Origin: Nostoc sp. S4
Lineage (GTDB): Bacteria > Cyanobacteriota > Cyanobacteriia > Cyanobacteriales > Nostocaceae
Reading direction: 5' to 3'
Length of the DNA stretch: 64,000 nucleotides
Assembly: GCA_029379225.1 (NCBI GenBank)
Contig: JAQYWR010000003.1
Coordinates: 124,001-188,000 of the forward strand
Position 1 is the stretch's first letter. Each line of letters begins with the position of its first letter. This document shows positions 38,146 through 46,428 of this stretch, piece by piece. Made by a program: the position numbers and the translations under genes. Below the pieces are notes generated by a model that was not told the DNA's origin, searched no databases, and saw only the letters and a program-made list of their open reading frames with translations.

Positions 38146-39429
38146 GTGCTGGATATCAAGCAAATACGGGAAAATCCGCAATTAGTTCAAGAACGATTGA
38201 ACAGTCGTAGTGGTAAATACGACATTGAACCGATATTACAGTTAGATCGGCAACAACGGCAACTAGAGGGAACGCGCAGTCAACTCCAAGCCCGTAGCAA
38301 CGAAATTGGTAAAATTGTTGGGCAAAAGCTAAAATCTGGTATCGATGCTCAAGACCCAGAAATTCAAGTTTTACGGGATGAAGGTAACTCTGTTAAAGCT
38401 AGATTGAGCGAACTCGAACCCCAGGAAAAAGACCTCAAAGCTGAAATTGCCCAGCTTGTTTTAGCACTTCCCAACTTACCAAGTGACTCTACACCCATTG
38501 GCAAGAGTGAGGAAGATAATGTAGAAGTGCGGCGTTGGGGTGATGAATATATTCCCCAAAACCCGAATATTCTTCCTCATTGGGAAATAGGTGAAAAGCT
38601 AGGTATTATCAATGTTGAGCGAGCTGTGAAAATTGCCCAAAGCCGCTTTGTGACATTGATAGGTGCTGGCGCAGCACTGGAGAGGGCATTAATTCAATTT
38701 ATGCTGAGTATCCATACTCAACAAGCTGGGTATGTGGAAGTTAGTCCACCGCTATTGGTGAATACTGACTCTTTGACGGGGACTGGTCAGTTACCTAAGT
38801 TTGCTGAAGAAAGCTTTAAATGTGCTGATGACGACTTGTGGCTGATTCCCACAGCGGAAGTTCCACTGACTAACCTTTATCGGGGTGAAATTATCGCTGC
38901 TGAAGATTTGCCTATCTACTACTGTGCTTATACTCCCTGTTTTCGCCGGGAAGCTGGTAGTTATGGGCGAGATATGCGGGGTTTAATTCGTCTGCATCAA
39001 TTTAACAAAGTAGAATTGGTAAAATTTGTCCAACCCAGCAGTTCTTTTGATGAACTGGAAAAATTGGTGGGGAATGCAGAAGCAATTTTACAGGCTTTGC
39101 AGTTGCCTTACCGAGTAGTAAATCTCAGTACTGGGGATTTGGGATTCTCTTCTACCAAAACCTATGATTTAGAGGTTTGGTTGCCTTCTTCTGGAAAATA
39201 CCGCGAAATTTCCAGCTGTTCCAATATTATCGACTTTCAGGCACGACGGGCTGATATTCGTTTCAAAGAAGTGGGGAAGAAGGGCACTCAGTTTGTGCAT
39301 ACTCTCAACGGTTCGGGTTTGGCGGTGGGAAGGACGATGGCAGCAATTTTGGAAAATTATCAACAAGCTGATGGGACAGTAAGGATACCGGAAGCGCTGC
39401 AACCTTACTTCGGGCAGGAAGTTTTGTAA
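38146..39429 (+). CDS. serS: Seryl-tRNA synthetase
   Basis: A 427-aa class II synthetase charging tRNA-Ser. The N-terminal coiled-coil arm that grips the tRNA long variable loop is about residues 30-105 ([19 protein letters not shown]). Motif 2 is [19 protein letters not shown] and motif 3 is [18 protein letters not shown]. It begins with GTG in front of CTGGATATCAAG, matching the usual MLDIK start. Full length. Confidence 0.96.
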   Translation: MLDIKQIRENPQLVQERLNSRSGKYDIEPILQLDRQQRQLEGTRSQLQARSNEIGKIVGQKLKSGIDAQDPEIQVLRDEGNSVKARLSELEPQEKDLKAEIAQLVLALPNLPSDSTPIGKSEEDNVEVRRWGDEYIPQNPNILPHWEIGEKLGIINVERAVKIAQSRFVTLIGAGAALERALIQFMLSIHTQQAGYVEVSPPLLVNTDSLTGTGQLPKFAEESFKCADDDLWLIPTAEVPLTNLYRGEIIAAEDLPIYYCAYTPCFRREAGSYGRDMRGLIRLHQFNKVELVKFVQPSSSFDELEKLVGNAEAILQALQLPYRVVNLSTGDLGFSSTKTYDLEVWLPSSGKYREISSCSNIIDFQARRADIRFKEVGKKGTQFVHTLNGSGLAVGRTMAAILENYQQADGTVRIPEALQPYFGQEVL

Positions 39430-39543
39430 TTAGTTATTCTCCCCTGCTCAAGAACAGCCTCCCCTGCTCTCCATCTCCCTCATCGCCCAATGCCCAATTA
39501 GAATGGAGATAACTATAACTTAATATTTTCACTAATTTGCTCT

Positions 39544-40644
39544 ATGTCAGTTTTAGCAGCGATCGCAGTCTTGGCTGTTCTGATCTTAGTACACGAACTG
39601 GGACATTTTGTTGCAGCACGTTCTCAAGGTATTCTCGTTAACCGCTTTTCTTTGGGTTTTGGCCCAGTCCTTTGGAAGTATCAAGGATCGCAAACTGAAT
39701 ATGCTGTCCGCGCTTTTCCTTTGGGCGGCTTTGTGGGCTTCCCGGATGATGACCCTGATAGCGATGTTCCACCCAATGACCCGAATCTGCTGCGTAACCG
39801 TCCAATTTTAGATCGGGCGATCGTTATCAGTGCCGGAGTGATAGCAAATTTAATATTTGCGTACTTAGTATTAGCTCTGCAATTGGGTATTGTGGGTGTT
39901 CCCAAGGAATTAAACTATCAACCTGGTGTCATTGTACAGCCTGTTAATCAAGAGTCTATTGCCTACCAAGCAGGGATTAGGGAAGGAGACATTATTGTGG
40001 CTGTTAACGGGAAGGAACTTCCTGCTTCTGATAAGTCAACAGCTTTGCTAACAAAAGAAATTCAAACTCATCCCAATCAGCAAATCGAACTCAAAATTCA
40101 GCGTCAAAATCAACAACAATCCCTGAAATTAACACCAAAACTGGGAGCCGACGGTAAAGGTATAGTTGGTGTGGCGCTTAGTCCAAATGCTACAGCAGTT
40201 TATCGCCGTCCGAATAGTCCTTTTGAAATTTTCGGGATTGCTGCGAACAGGTTTCAACAATTATTTGTGGGAACACTCAGCGGTTTTGGGCAGTTGATTA
40301 CTAACTTTCAACAAACTGTAGGACAAGTTTCTGGACCAGTTAATATTGTCAAAATAGGCGCACAATTGGCTGCTGATAACAGCGCAAATCTGTTGTCTTT
40401 TGCAGCAATTATCAGTATTAATTTGGCGATTATTAACATTTTGCCTTTACCAGCTTTGGATGGAGGACAACTCGCCTTTCTGCTAATTGAAGGTCTACGC
40501 GGTAAGCCTGTGCCTGCTCGGATTCAAGAAAGTGTGATGCAAACTGGTTTAATGCTACTCTTAGGACTAGGGATTTTTCTGATAGTTAAAGAAACTACCC
40601 AATTAACCAGTCAATTGGAGTGGGTACAAAAGTTGCTCCAGTGA
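39544..40644 (+). CDS. rseP: Site-2 zinc metalloprotease RseP
   Basis: A 366-aa intramembrane M50 protease. The zinc motif HELGHF lies in the first membrane helix, a PDZ domain is about residues 130-200 (YQAGIREGDIIVAVNGKEL), and the second active-site motif is LPLPALDGGQL near the C-terminus. It cleaves transmembrane anchors of anti-sigma factors and signal-peptide remnants. It is 20 bp upstream of nth, so probably co-transcribed with it. The downstream sigma-like module at 43.6 kb has no obvious anti-sigma partner to link them. Confidence 0.93.
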   Translation: MSVLAAIAVLAVLILVHELGHFVAARSQGILVNRFSLGFGPVLWKYQGSQTEYAVRAFPLGGFVGFPDDDPDSDVPPNDPNLLRNRPILDRAIVISAGVIANLIFAYLVLALQLGIVGVPKELNYQPGVIVQPVNQESIAYQAGIREGDIIVAVNGKELPASDKSTALLTKEIQTHPNQQIELKIQRQNQQQSLKLTPKLGADGKGIVGVALSPNATAVYRRPNSPFEIFGIAANRFQQLFVGTLSGFGQLITNFQQTVGQVSGPVNIVKIGAQLAADNSANLLSFAAIISINLAIINILPLPALDGGQLAFLLIEGLRGKPVPARIQESVMQTGLMLLLGLGIFLIVKETTQLTSQLEWVQKLLQ

Positions 40645-40664
40645 GCGTGAGGTGAAAGTAGAAA

Positions 40665-41336
40665 GTGGGGAGTAGGGAAAAGCAAGTTTTATCTTTAAAG
40701 CAAAGGGCAGTAGAGATTCTCTCTCGCTTGAAGCGTCTTTATCCAGATGCTACTTGTTCTTTGAACTACTCAACACCAGTACAATTGTTGGTGGCAACGA
40801 TTCTCTCAGCTCAATGTACTGATGAGCGAGTCAATAAAGTCACACCAGCATTATTTGGTCAGTTTCCGGATGCTGCAAGTTTAGCGATCGCCGACTTAGG
40901 AGAATTAGAAAACTTAGTACATTCCACAGGATTTTATCGTAATAAAGCCAAAAACATCCAAGCCGCCTGTCGAATGATTGTCACCGAATTTGACTCTGTT
41001 GTTCCCAACCAAATGGAACAGTTGTTAAAGCTTCCAGGTGTGGCGCGGAAAACAGCAAATGTAGTCCTCGCTCACGCTTATGGCATTAATGCTGGGGTGA
41101 CGGTAGATACTCACGTCAAGCGTCTGAGTGAGCGTTTGGGTTTAACCGTGCATAAAGATCCCGGTTTGATTGAGCAAGATTTAATGGGTTTATTGCCGCA
41201 ATCAGATTGGGAGAATTGGTCAATTCGGCTGATTTATCACGGTCGCACTATTTGTAAAGCCCGCTCTCCCGCCTGCGTTGCTTGTGAACTTGCTGATTTA
41301 TGTCCCGCTGCGAATAAGCCAGTAATTGTCGGCTAG
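40665..41336 (+). CDS. nth: Endonuclease III
   Basis: A 223-aa bifunctional DNA glycosylase/AP lyase removing oxidised pyrimidines. The helix-hairpin-helix LPGVARKTANVVLAHAYG includes the catalytic Lys. The catalytic Asp is in VDTHVKRLSERLG. The 4Fe-4S ligands follow the pattern C-x6-C-x2-C-x5-C at the C-terminus (CKARSPACVACELADLC). It begins with GTG at 40665, as no in-frame ATG precedes the conserved region. Confidence 0.94.
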   Translation: MGSREKQVLSLKQRAVEILSRLKRLYPDATCSLNYSTPVQLLVATILSAQCTDERVNKVTPALFGQFPDAASLAIADLGELENLVHSTGFYRNKAKNIQAACRMIVTEFDSVVPNQMEQLLKLPGVARKTANVVLAHAYGINAGVTVDTHVKRLSERLGLTVHKDPGLIEQDLMGLLPQSDWENWSIRLIYHGRTICKARSPACVACELADLCPAANKPVIVG

Positions 41337-41527
41337 TCTTGGTCAGGGGGGAAGCAAATAGAGGGAGATGGGGGGACGTTAAGAAAAAACTCCTCTTGTG
41401 TGTCCTTGCGTTCACTTGTGTCTGGATGAATTTCAATTTGAGAGACTAGTAGGGAACATAACTAACCTAGAATTGAAAAGAAGACTGTAGAATGGAAAAT
41501 GCTGTCTTTAAATAAGTTAGAGAATAT

Positions 41528-41830
41528 ATGGCAAAAAAGAGCATGATTGAGCGCGAGAAAAAACGCGCCAAATTGGTAGAAAAATATGCTGACAAGCGGG
41601 AAGCTCTGTTAGAAGAGTTCAAAAGTGCAGAATCTCCCCTTGATAAGTTAGAAATCCATCGGCAAATTCAACAGCTACCCCGCAATAGTGCGCCCAGCCG
41701 CCGCCGTAACCGTTGCTGGTTGACTGGTCGTTCTAGAGGTGTTTACCGCGATTTTGGGCTGTCTCGAAATGTGCTACGGGAATGGGCGCATGAAGGTCTT
41801 TTGCCTGGAGTGGTTAAGTCTAGTTGGTAG
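41528..41830 (+). CDS. rpsN: 30S ribosomal protein S14
   Basis: A 100-aa small-subunit protein starting [20 protein letters not shown]. The C-terminal family block is [20 protein letters not shown], then [15 protein letters not shown]. It lacks the CxxC pairs of the zinc form, so it is the long zinc-independent S14. Stand-alone gene with heptamer repeats directly downstream. Confidence 0.97.
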   Translation: MAKKSMIEREKKRAKLVEKYADKREALLEEFKSAESPLDKLEIHRQIQQLPRNSAPSRRRNRCWLTGRSRGVYRDFGLSRNVLREWAHEGLLPGVVKSSW

Positions 41831-41905
41831 TCATTGGTCATTGGTCATTAGTTATTAGTCATTGGTCAATGACAAAGGACAAAGGACAAATGACAACTGA
41901 CAAAA
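41829..41905. repeat. Phased heptamer repeat (STRR type)
   Basis: Eleven consecutive 7-base units in phase: TCATTGG, TCATTGG, TCATTAG, TTATTAG, TCATTGG, TCAATGA, CAAAGGA, CAAAGGA, CAAATGA, CAACTGA, CAAAAAT. The first and second halves are partly complementary, so the block can fold. Typical of short tandemly repeated repetitive sequences in Nostocales. It lies between the rpsN stop and a convergent gene. Confidence 0.7.
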
Positions 41906-41906
41906 A

Positions 41907-42236
41907 TTATTGACCACAACACTTATCAATTCCCAGACTTTCTAAGAGTAGATCGCTGACGGCGTTGGCGATCGCAAACTCCCCATAAAAACTATTGGAA
42001 AAATCATACGACTGCATCTCTGTAACAATGGCAATTACCAAAGAACCAAGGTCGTTTTCTCCTTCCATCCGTTGACGCACGAAAATCTGTGCGGCTCGTT
42101 GAGCAATCTTTCGGTTAACTGCTTCTGGAATAAATTCTTCATCCAGCCACCGCAGCAGACGTTCTCGCAACCATTCACCTTCGAGTTGCGGATTTTCAGG
42201 ACGTGGTAGGGTGATAGGTGGAATCGGTTCAGTCAT
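41907..42236 (-). CDS. Conserved cyanobacterial hypothetical protein
   Basis: A 109-aa soluble protein starting MTEPIPPITLPRPENPQLEG. Helical and acidic, with an Arg-rich helix (WLRERLLRWLDEEFIPEAV) and a helix bundle around IAQRAAQIFVRQRMEGENDL, ending with a Cys-Cys. I do not recognise a named family, but composition and codon use look like a conserved housekeeping-neighbourhood gene. It is divergent from aat by 90 bp. Confidence 0.7.
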   Translation of the reverse strand: MTEPIPPITLPRPENPQLEGEWLRERLLRWLDEEFIPEAVNRKIAQRAAQIFVRQRMEGENDLGSLVIAIVTEMQSYDFSNSFYGEFAIANAVSDLLLESLGIDKCCGQ

Positions 42237-42326
42237 TTTTTTATTTTCAACGCAGAGTGGATCGTAGAGGAACGCAGAGAATGACTGCTAGTATCAAATT
42301 GCGTTTCTCTGATATTTTTTATATTT

Positions 42327-42902
42327 ATGCAATATGATATCGCTACCATTGTTCAAGGTTATGCTCAAGGCTATTTTCTCATGGCTGATGAGTGCGATCG
42401 CCTCAATTGGTATGGAAGTCGCGCTCGGACTTTTATCCCCTTGGATGACAGGTTTCGCTACCCCAAGTCTTTGGGGCGTGTTCTCAATCAAGAGCGTTTT
42501 AGTGTAGCGATTAATCAGGATTTTCCGGCTGTAGTCGCTGGCTGTGCTAACCGCGAAGTCACTTGGATTTCGCCAGAACTGGAGAAGATTTACTGGCTAC
42601 TTTATCAGACTGGTTACGCTTATAGTTTTGAAACTTGGCAAGGTGATGAACTAGCTGGGGGAATTTTAGGAATTGTCATTGGTGGTGCTTTCATTGGCGA
42701 GTCCATGTTTTACCGTATTTCCGATGGTTCAAAGGTGGCGATGGTCAAGCTGGTAGAAAGATTACGCCAGAGGAAATTTGTATTTTTTGATGCCCAAATG
42801 ATGAATCCCCATTTGGAAAGGTTTGGCGCTTATCGAGTAGGGGATGAAGAATATCAAGGTTTACTTCAGCAAGCATTGCACCGTCGCTGTACTTTAGTGT
42901 AG
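42327..42902 (+). CDS. aat: Leucyl/phenylalanyl-tRNA--protein transferase
   Basis: A 191-aa aminoacyl-tRNA transferase that adds Leu or Phe to proteins with N-terminal Arg or Lys, marking them for ClpS/ClpAP-type degradation. Recognisable blocks are [48 protein letters not shown] and the core [18 protein letters not shown]. The C-terminal [16 protein letters not shown] completes the fold. It has the short form seen in cyanobacteria. Full length. Confidence 0.92.
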   Translation: MQYDIATIVQGYAQGYFLMADECDRLNWYGSRARTFIPLDDRFRYPKSLGRVLNQERFSVAINQDFPAVVAGCANREVTWISPELEKIYWLLYQTGYAYSFETWQGDELAGGILGIVIGGAFIGESMFYRISDGSKVAMVKLVERLRQRKFVFFDAQMMNPHLERFGAYRVGDEEYQGLLQQALHRRCTLV

Positions 42903-42912
42903 GGATATAAAC

Positions 42913-43082
42913 AGGACTTACGCACTGACTACGATTATTACGTCATTACCAGCGTACCCCTGCTCTTAAAGCTACGCGAGTGCGTCTAGTAGAGTTTGCG
43001 AAGTAATCGTCAAAAACTCTGGAATTGCTTCCCTACACTACGTTCCAGTCGCAATGACATTGAAAGTGCTTGCGTAAGTCCT
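42913..43082. mobile_element. MITE-like element, 170 bp
   Basis: Bounded by perfect 12-bp terminal inverted repeats AGGACTTACGCA (42913-42924) and TGCGTAAGTCCT (43071-43082), with no coding capacity. Interior sequences include CATTACCAGCGTACCCC and GTTCCAGTCGCAATGACATT, which resemble dispersed cyanobacterial repeats. The AGGACTTACGCA end is, from general knowledge, common in cyanobacterial small mobile elements. The target duplication could not be settled by eye. Confidence 0.65.
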
Positions 43083-43600
43083 AATAAAGATAAGTTGTAG
43101 CTTTTTGGATGAGACTGCATAAATTGTCTAAGGTCGCCCCAACATTAAAGTAAGAAACTTAACTTTTGTTTTGAATATCATGCTTGATATGCGGCAGTCT
43201 CAGAATATTTTAAATGGTAATAAATTATACCATTTACTCAAATCTTTGCAATAAATGAATTGGTCGTAGGAGCGTACACCTGTACGTCCTTATCCATAGA
43301 TTTGTCACATTCTTATTTTAAATTGGTATTAATGATAATCGCTTTAAACTCTCCATCTGTCGCAATTATTTTTACTGATGTTAATAATTACAACGTACTG
43401 TTACTTAATATTGGACAAATAAATTGTGACACTTAGCACGAGACAAACATGATGTAACCCCACGCTACCTATACCTGCTATTCGATTTTACAGATATTGG
43501 CAAGGTTTTAGATCACACCATAGTTAGGCTATTTTTTATACGGTTTATTAAGTAAAAAACCAGAAAAATCAACCTTGAAGCGTGCGCCAATCAGGTCAGG
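43083..43600. other. Upstream region of the sigma-like gene
   Basis: About 520 bp, AT-rich, with no gene. Repeats such as TAAATTATACCATTTA near 43222 are present. It holds the promoter of the sigma-DUF1822-CHAT operon. The conserved upstream element found at four downstream genes is not visible here. Confidence 0.4.
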
Positions 43601-45145
43601 ATGTTAAATCAGTTACCCATGTTGTCTAGCCTTGAGCACTTAGTTCATCGATTCTATATGTACATGACTGTAGATAATTCAATTAGTCGTAGAGCAATTC
43701 AATGGAGACCTGAACTACATTTACAGCGCAATATTGATTTATATAAAACTCAACACGACCAATTTGCAACATTATTGAATCAAAAAAGCGAGCAAGGCTT
43801 AGTTCAGTTCTGGCTCGATATGGCGCTAAATAACTTGCCCTCAAAATATAATTGGGAACCAGAAAACCGTATCGAAAAAGCATGGGAGCATTTAAGTTTG
43901 TATTGTGAGGAAAGTTGCTATCGTGCTGCTTCACAAGTATGGAAAGAGAACCAATCTAAATGTTGGGAAGAATATATTTTTTTGGCGAGATGCTTGGTTT
44001 ACAATTCCGGGAAATTTCGGGAAATTTTGGCGAAGTATGACCCAACTATTTCGCCACTTTACGGTTATATGATTGAAGTTTTGCGAAAAACTATTAAAGA
44101 ACAGGGTGCAGTTGCCAAATTTTCTAAATGGCGGTTGTTGTGCAAAAAAAGTCACAAAGAACTCAAAGAAGCCTTAATTCGATATGGTATATATGAACCG
44201 GAGGTTTCCAGATTTTTATTTGCACGTAAATATTTTAAGCAAGTTTATCAATTCAATAAAATTCAAAACCCTGCAACTCGCAGCGGACAGCGTTGGGTAG
44301 AACCAGATAGCAATGACTTTCAAGAAGCAGCACAATATTACAACGCCGAAAAACTACTAGTTATTGCACCGCATCAAGTTGCAGTCGGTAAAGATGTGAC
44401 TAGAGAACAACTGCAAGGTTGGATGGAAACCTGCATTACTGCTTTGCGAAATTATCCGCAATCAATTACCCCGAATATTTCTTTAGAAGTAAGGGATGTA
44501 GTTAGTTATAAAATTGAGTCAGATAAAAGTTTTTACCTGGAAATAGAAGATTCTCGACCTGAGCAAGAAAGCTTTTATCAGCAAACAGAGGCTAGATTAA
44601 AACATGAATTACTAGCGCTCAATGAAGACCAACAAGAAATTCTATATCTTTACTATGGATTGGGATGGAATCAAAAACAAATCGCTGCTAAATTTGCAGT
44701 TACCCAAGGAGCGATCGCACGCCGTTTACAAACTATTGAACGTAGGCTAATTAATGCAGTATATTCATTAAAGCAACCACCACAATGGGTCACGGGATAT
44801 GTAACAACGTGGTTGAAGTATAATTACGAAACTCCCAATCTTTCTGATTTAATTCATGCAGCGTTGGTTACAGCCGTCAAACGACTGAACACTCAATCTC
44901 AGAATTTATTACGACTTTACTACGGACACAAACTAGACATTAATACTATTAGTAAACAACTTTGTATTATCCCAGATATAGTGAATGAATTACTATACCA
45001 AATAAGTTCTGAATTAGAACTTGCATTACTTAAAGAACTGGATTTAATGATTATAAAGTTTTTAAATATTTGGTTAACTAAACAATATAAATATATCCAA
45101 AATAAGAATTTATGTTTACAAACTCAAAAGTTAATCTTAACATAA
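43601..45145 (+). CDS. Atypical sigma-70-family-like protein
   Basis: A 514-aa protein. The middle part (about residues 135-240) resembles sigma region 2/3 of cyanobacterial group-3-like factors (REILAKYDPTISPLYGYMIE, then KFSKWRLLCKKSHKELKEAL). A region-4 helix-turn-helix follows about 330-385 (LALNEDQQEILYLYYGLGWN, KQIAAKFAVTQGAIARRLQT), and a second degenerate copy at 430-480 (RLNTQSQNLLRLYYGH). It is much longer than a normal alternative sigma factor. It overlaps the DUF1822 frame, so it starts an operon with the CHAT-CHASE2 gene. I infer control of the local exported-protein genes; no target is proven. Confidence 0.7.
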   Translation: MLNQLPMLSSLEHLVHRFYMYMTVDNSISRRAIQWRPELHLQRNIDLYKTQHDQFATLLNQKSEQGLVQFWLDMALNNLPSKYNWEPENRIEKAWEHLSLYCEESCYRAASQVWKENQSKCWEEYIFLARCLVYNSGKFREILAKYDPTISPLYGYMIEVLRKTIKEQGAVAKFSKWRLLCKKSHKELKEALIRYGIYEPEVSRFLFARKYFKQVYQFNKIQNPATRSGQRWVEPDSNDFQEAAQYYNAEKLLVIAPHQVAVGKDVTREQLQGWMETCITALRNYPQSITPNISLEVRDVVSYKIESDKSFYLEIEDSRPEQESFYQQTEARLKHELLALNEDQQEILYLYYGLGWNQKQIAAKFAVTQGAIARRLQTIERRLINAVYSLKQPPQWVTGYVTTWLKYNYETPNLSDLIHAALVTAVKRLNTQSQNLLRLYYGHKLDINTISKQLCIIPDIVNELLYQISSELELALLKELDLMIIKFLNIWLTKQYKYIQNKNLCLQTQKLILT

Positions 45146-45165
45146 AATTGAACGTTAATGTTATT

Positions 45166-46428
45166 ATGTATACATTTTATGATAAATATAATAATAAACA
45201 AACCAAATTAGCTTTGAACAACCAATTATTGTTGCAAATACCTACCTCCATACAACAGCAAGCTTGGAAAGAGGCTCAAAAGCATTCTCATAAAATAGCA
45301 CAGTACAATGCTTATTTGAATCGAGTTTGCTTGTATACATTTTTAGAATGGCTAAACGACCAATCTGATGAAGTATTATCTAATTCTTCAATTTATCCTA
45401 GTGAAGAAGGCTTATACAGCATTTTAGAAGTAGTAAATGGTGTTGCAATCGGGATTGGTAGGCGGCGAATTATACTTATCCCCTACGAAAACATAGATTC
45501 AGAATCACTGCGAGTTCCTCAAGAGTGGATAGATATCCCGACTTTTGTAGGTGACTATTACTTAGCCGTAGAGATTGATTTAGAACCGAATCCAGAGGAA
45601 TGTACATTGACAATACAGGGGTTTGCGACACATCGTCAAATCAAACAGTTGAGCAAGTACGAACCACGCGATCGCACTTATATATTACCAATATACAAGT
45701 TAACCAAAAGCCTCACAGTTATGCTGCTAACATTAGATATACAAATGCGGGAGGAAGTTCCAGAATTACCAATTTTATCTGAGCTTGATGCTCAAAATTT
45801 CTTAGATATGTTAGGAGCTGCATCTATTTATTCTCCACGTTTGCGAGTCGATATCCCATTTGCACAGTGGGCAGCACTAGTGAATAATGATGAATGGCGA
45901 CAACAGTTATATCAGCGACGGATAGGTAGATTGGTGACAAAAAGTCAAGTAAAAACAAACAACTTGAGTAAATGGTTACAAAATACCTTCGATAATGGTT
46001 GGCAATCTCTAAACACACTATTTAGTCAAGAATCTGGAAATTTAGTTTATAGTTTTAGACACCATGAGATAGCAGCTAAAGGTATATCTGTAGACGCTAT
46101 AAAACTAATAGATTTAGAAATGCAATTGAGTAATCAATCAGTTGCACTCTTGGTGGGCTTGACACCAGAAAATGATGGAATAGCTGTACGCGTGCAACTG
46201 CATCCAGCTAAAGGACAAACTTATTTACCACCTGATATCAAACTAATTTTAATTTCTCAATCAGATTCTATTATTCAGGAAATTCAATCGCGGATTCAAG
46301 ATAACTTTATTCAATTGAAACGATTTATTTGTCCGCCAGGTAAAAGATTTAAAATTCAGGTGGGTATTGATGAGTTCAGTGTGACTGAAGAATTTTTAAT
46401 TGAATCACTTCCATTTACACAGCAATGA
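45166..46428 (+). CDS. DUF1822 family protein
   Basis: A 420-aa cyanobacterium-specific protein. The N-terminal helical block (LLLQIPTSIQQQAWKEAQKH, LYTFLEWLNDQSDEVL) and the beta-rich centre (YYLAVEIDLEPNPEECTLTI, GFATHRQIKQL) match DUF1822; the C-terminal half (VALLVGLTPENDGIAVRVQL) is the second family block. The role is unknown. The frame is open from an ATG at 45112 overlapping the previous gene by 34 bp; I prefer ATG 45166, close to the family start, but cannot exclude 45112. The stop overlaps the next start (ATGA). Confidence 0.75.
   Translation: MYTFYDKYNNKQTKLALNNQLLLQIPTSIQQQAWKEAQKHSHKIAQYNAYLNRVCLYTFLEWLNDQSDEVLSNSSIYPSEEGLYSILEVVNGVAIGIGRRRIILIPYENIDSESLRVPQEWIDIPTFVGDYYLAVEIDLEPNPEECTLTIQGFATHRQIKQLSKYEPRDRTYILPIYKLTKSLTVMLLTLDIQMREEVPELPILSELDAQNFLDMLGAASIYSPRLRVDIPFAQWAALVNNDEWRQQLYQRRIGRLVTKSQVKTNNLSKWLQNTFDNGWQSLNTLFSQESGNLVYSFRHHEIAAKGISVDAIKLIDLEMQLSNQSVALLVGLTPENDGIAVRVQLHPAKGQTYLPPDIKLILISQSDSIIQEIQSRIQDNFIQLKRFICPPGKRFKIQVGIDEFSVTEEFLIESLPFTQQ

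Noticed and set aside
41829-41905. Phased direct repeats that could suggest a CRISPR array
   Set aside because: The units are only 7 bp, have no spacers and drift in sequence; they are heptamer repeats. No cas genes are present.
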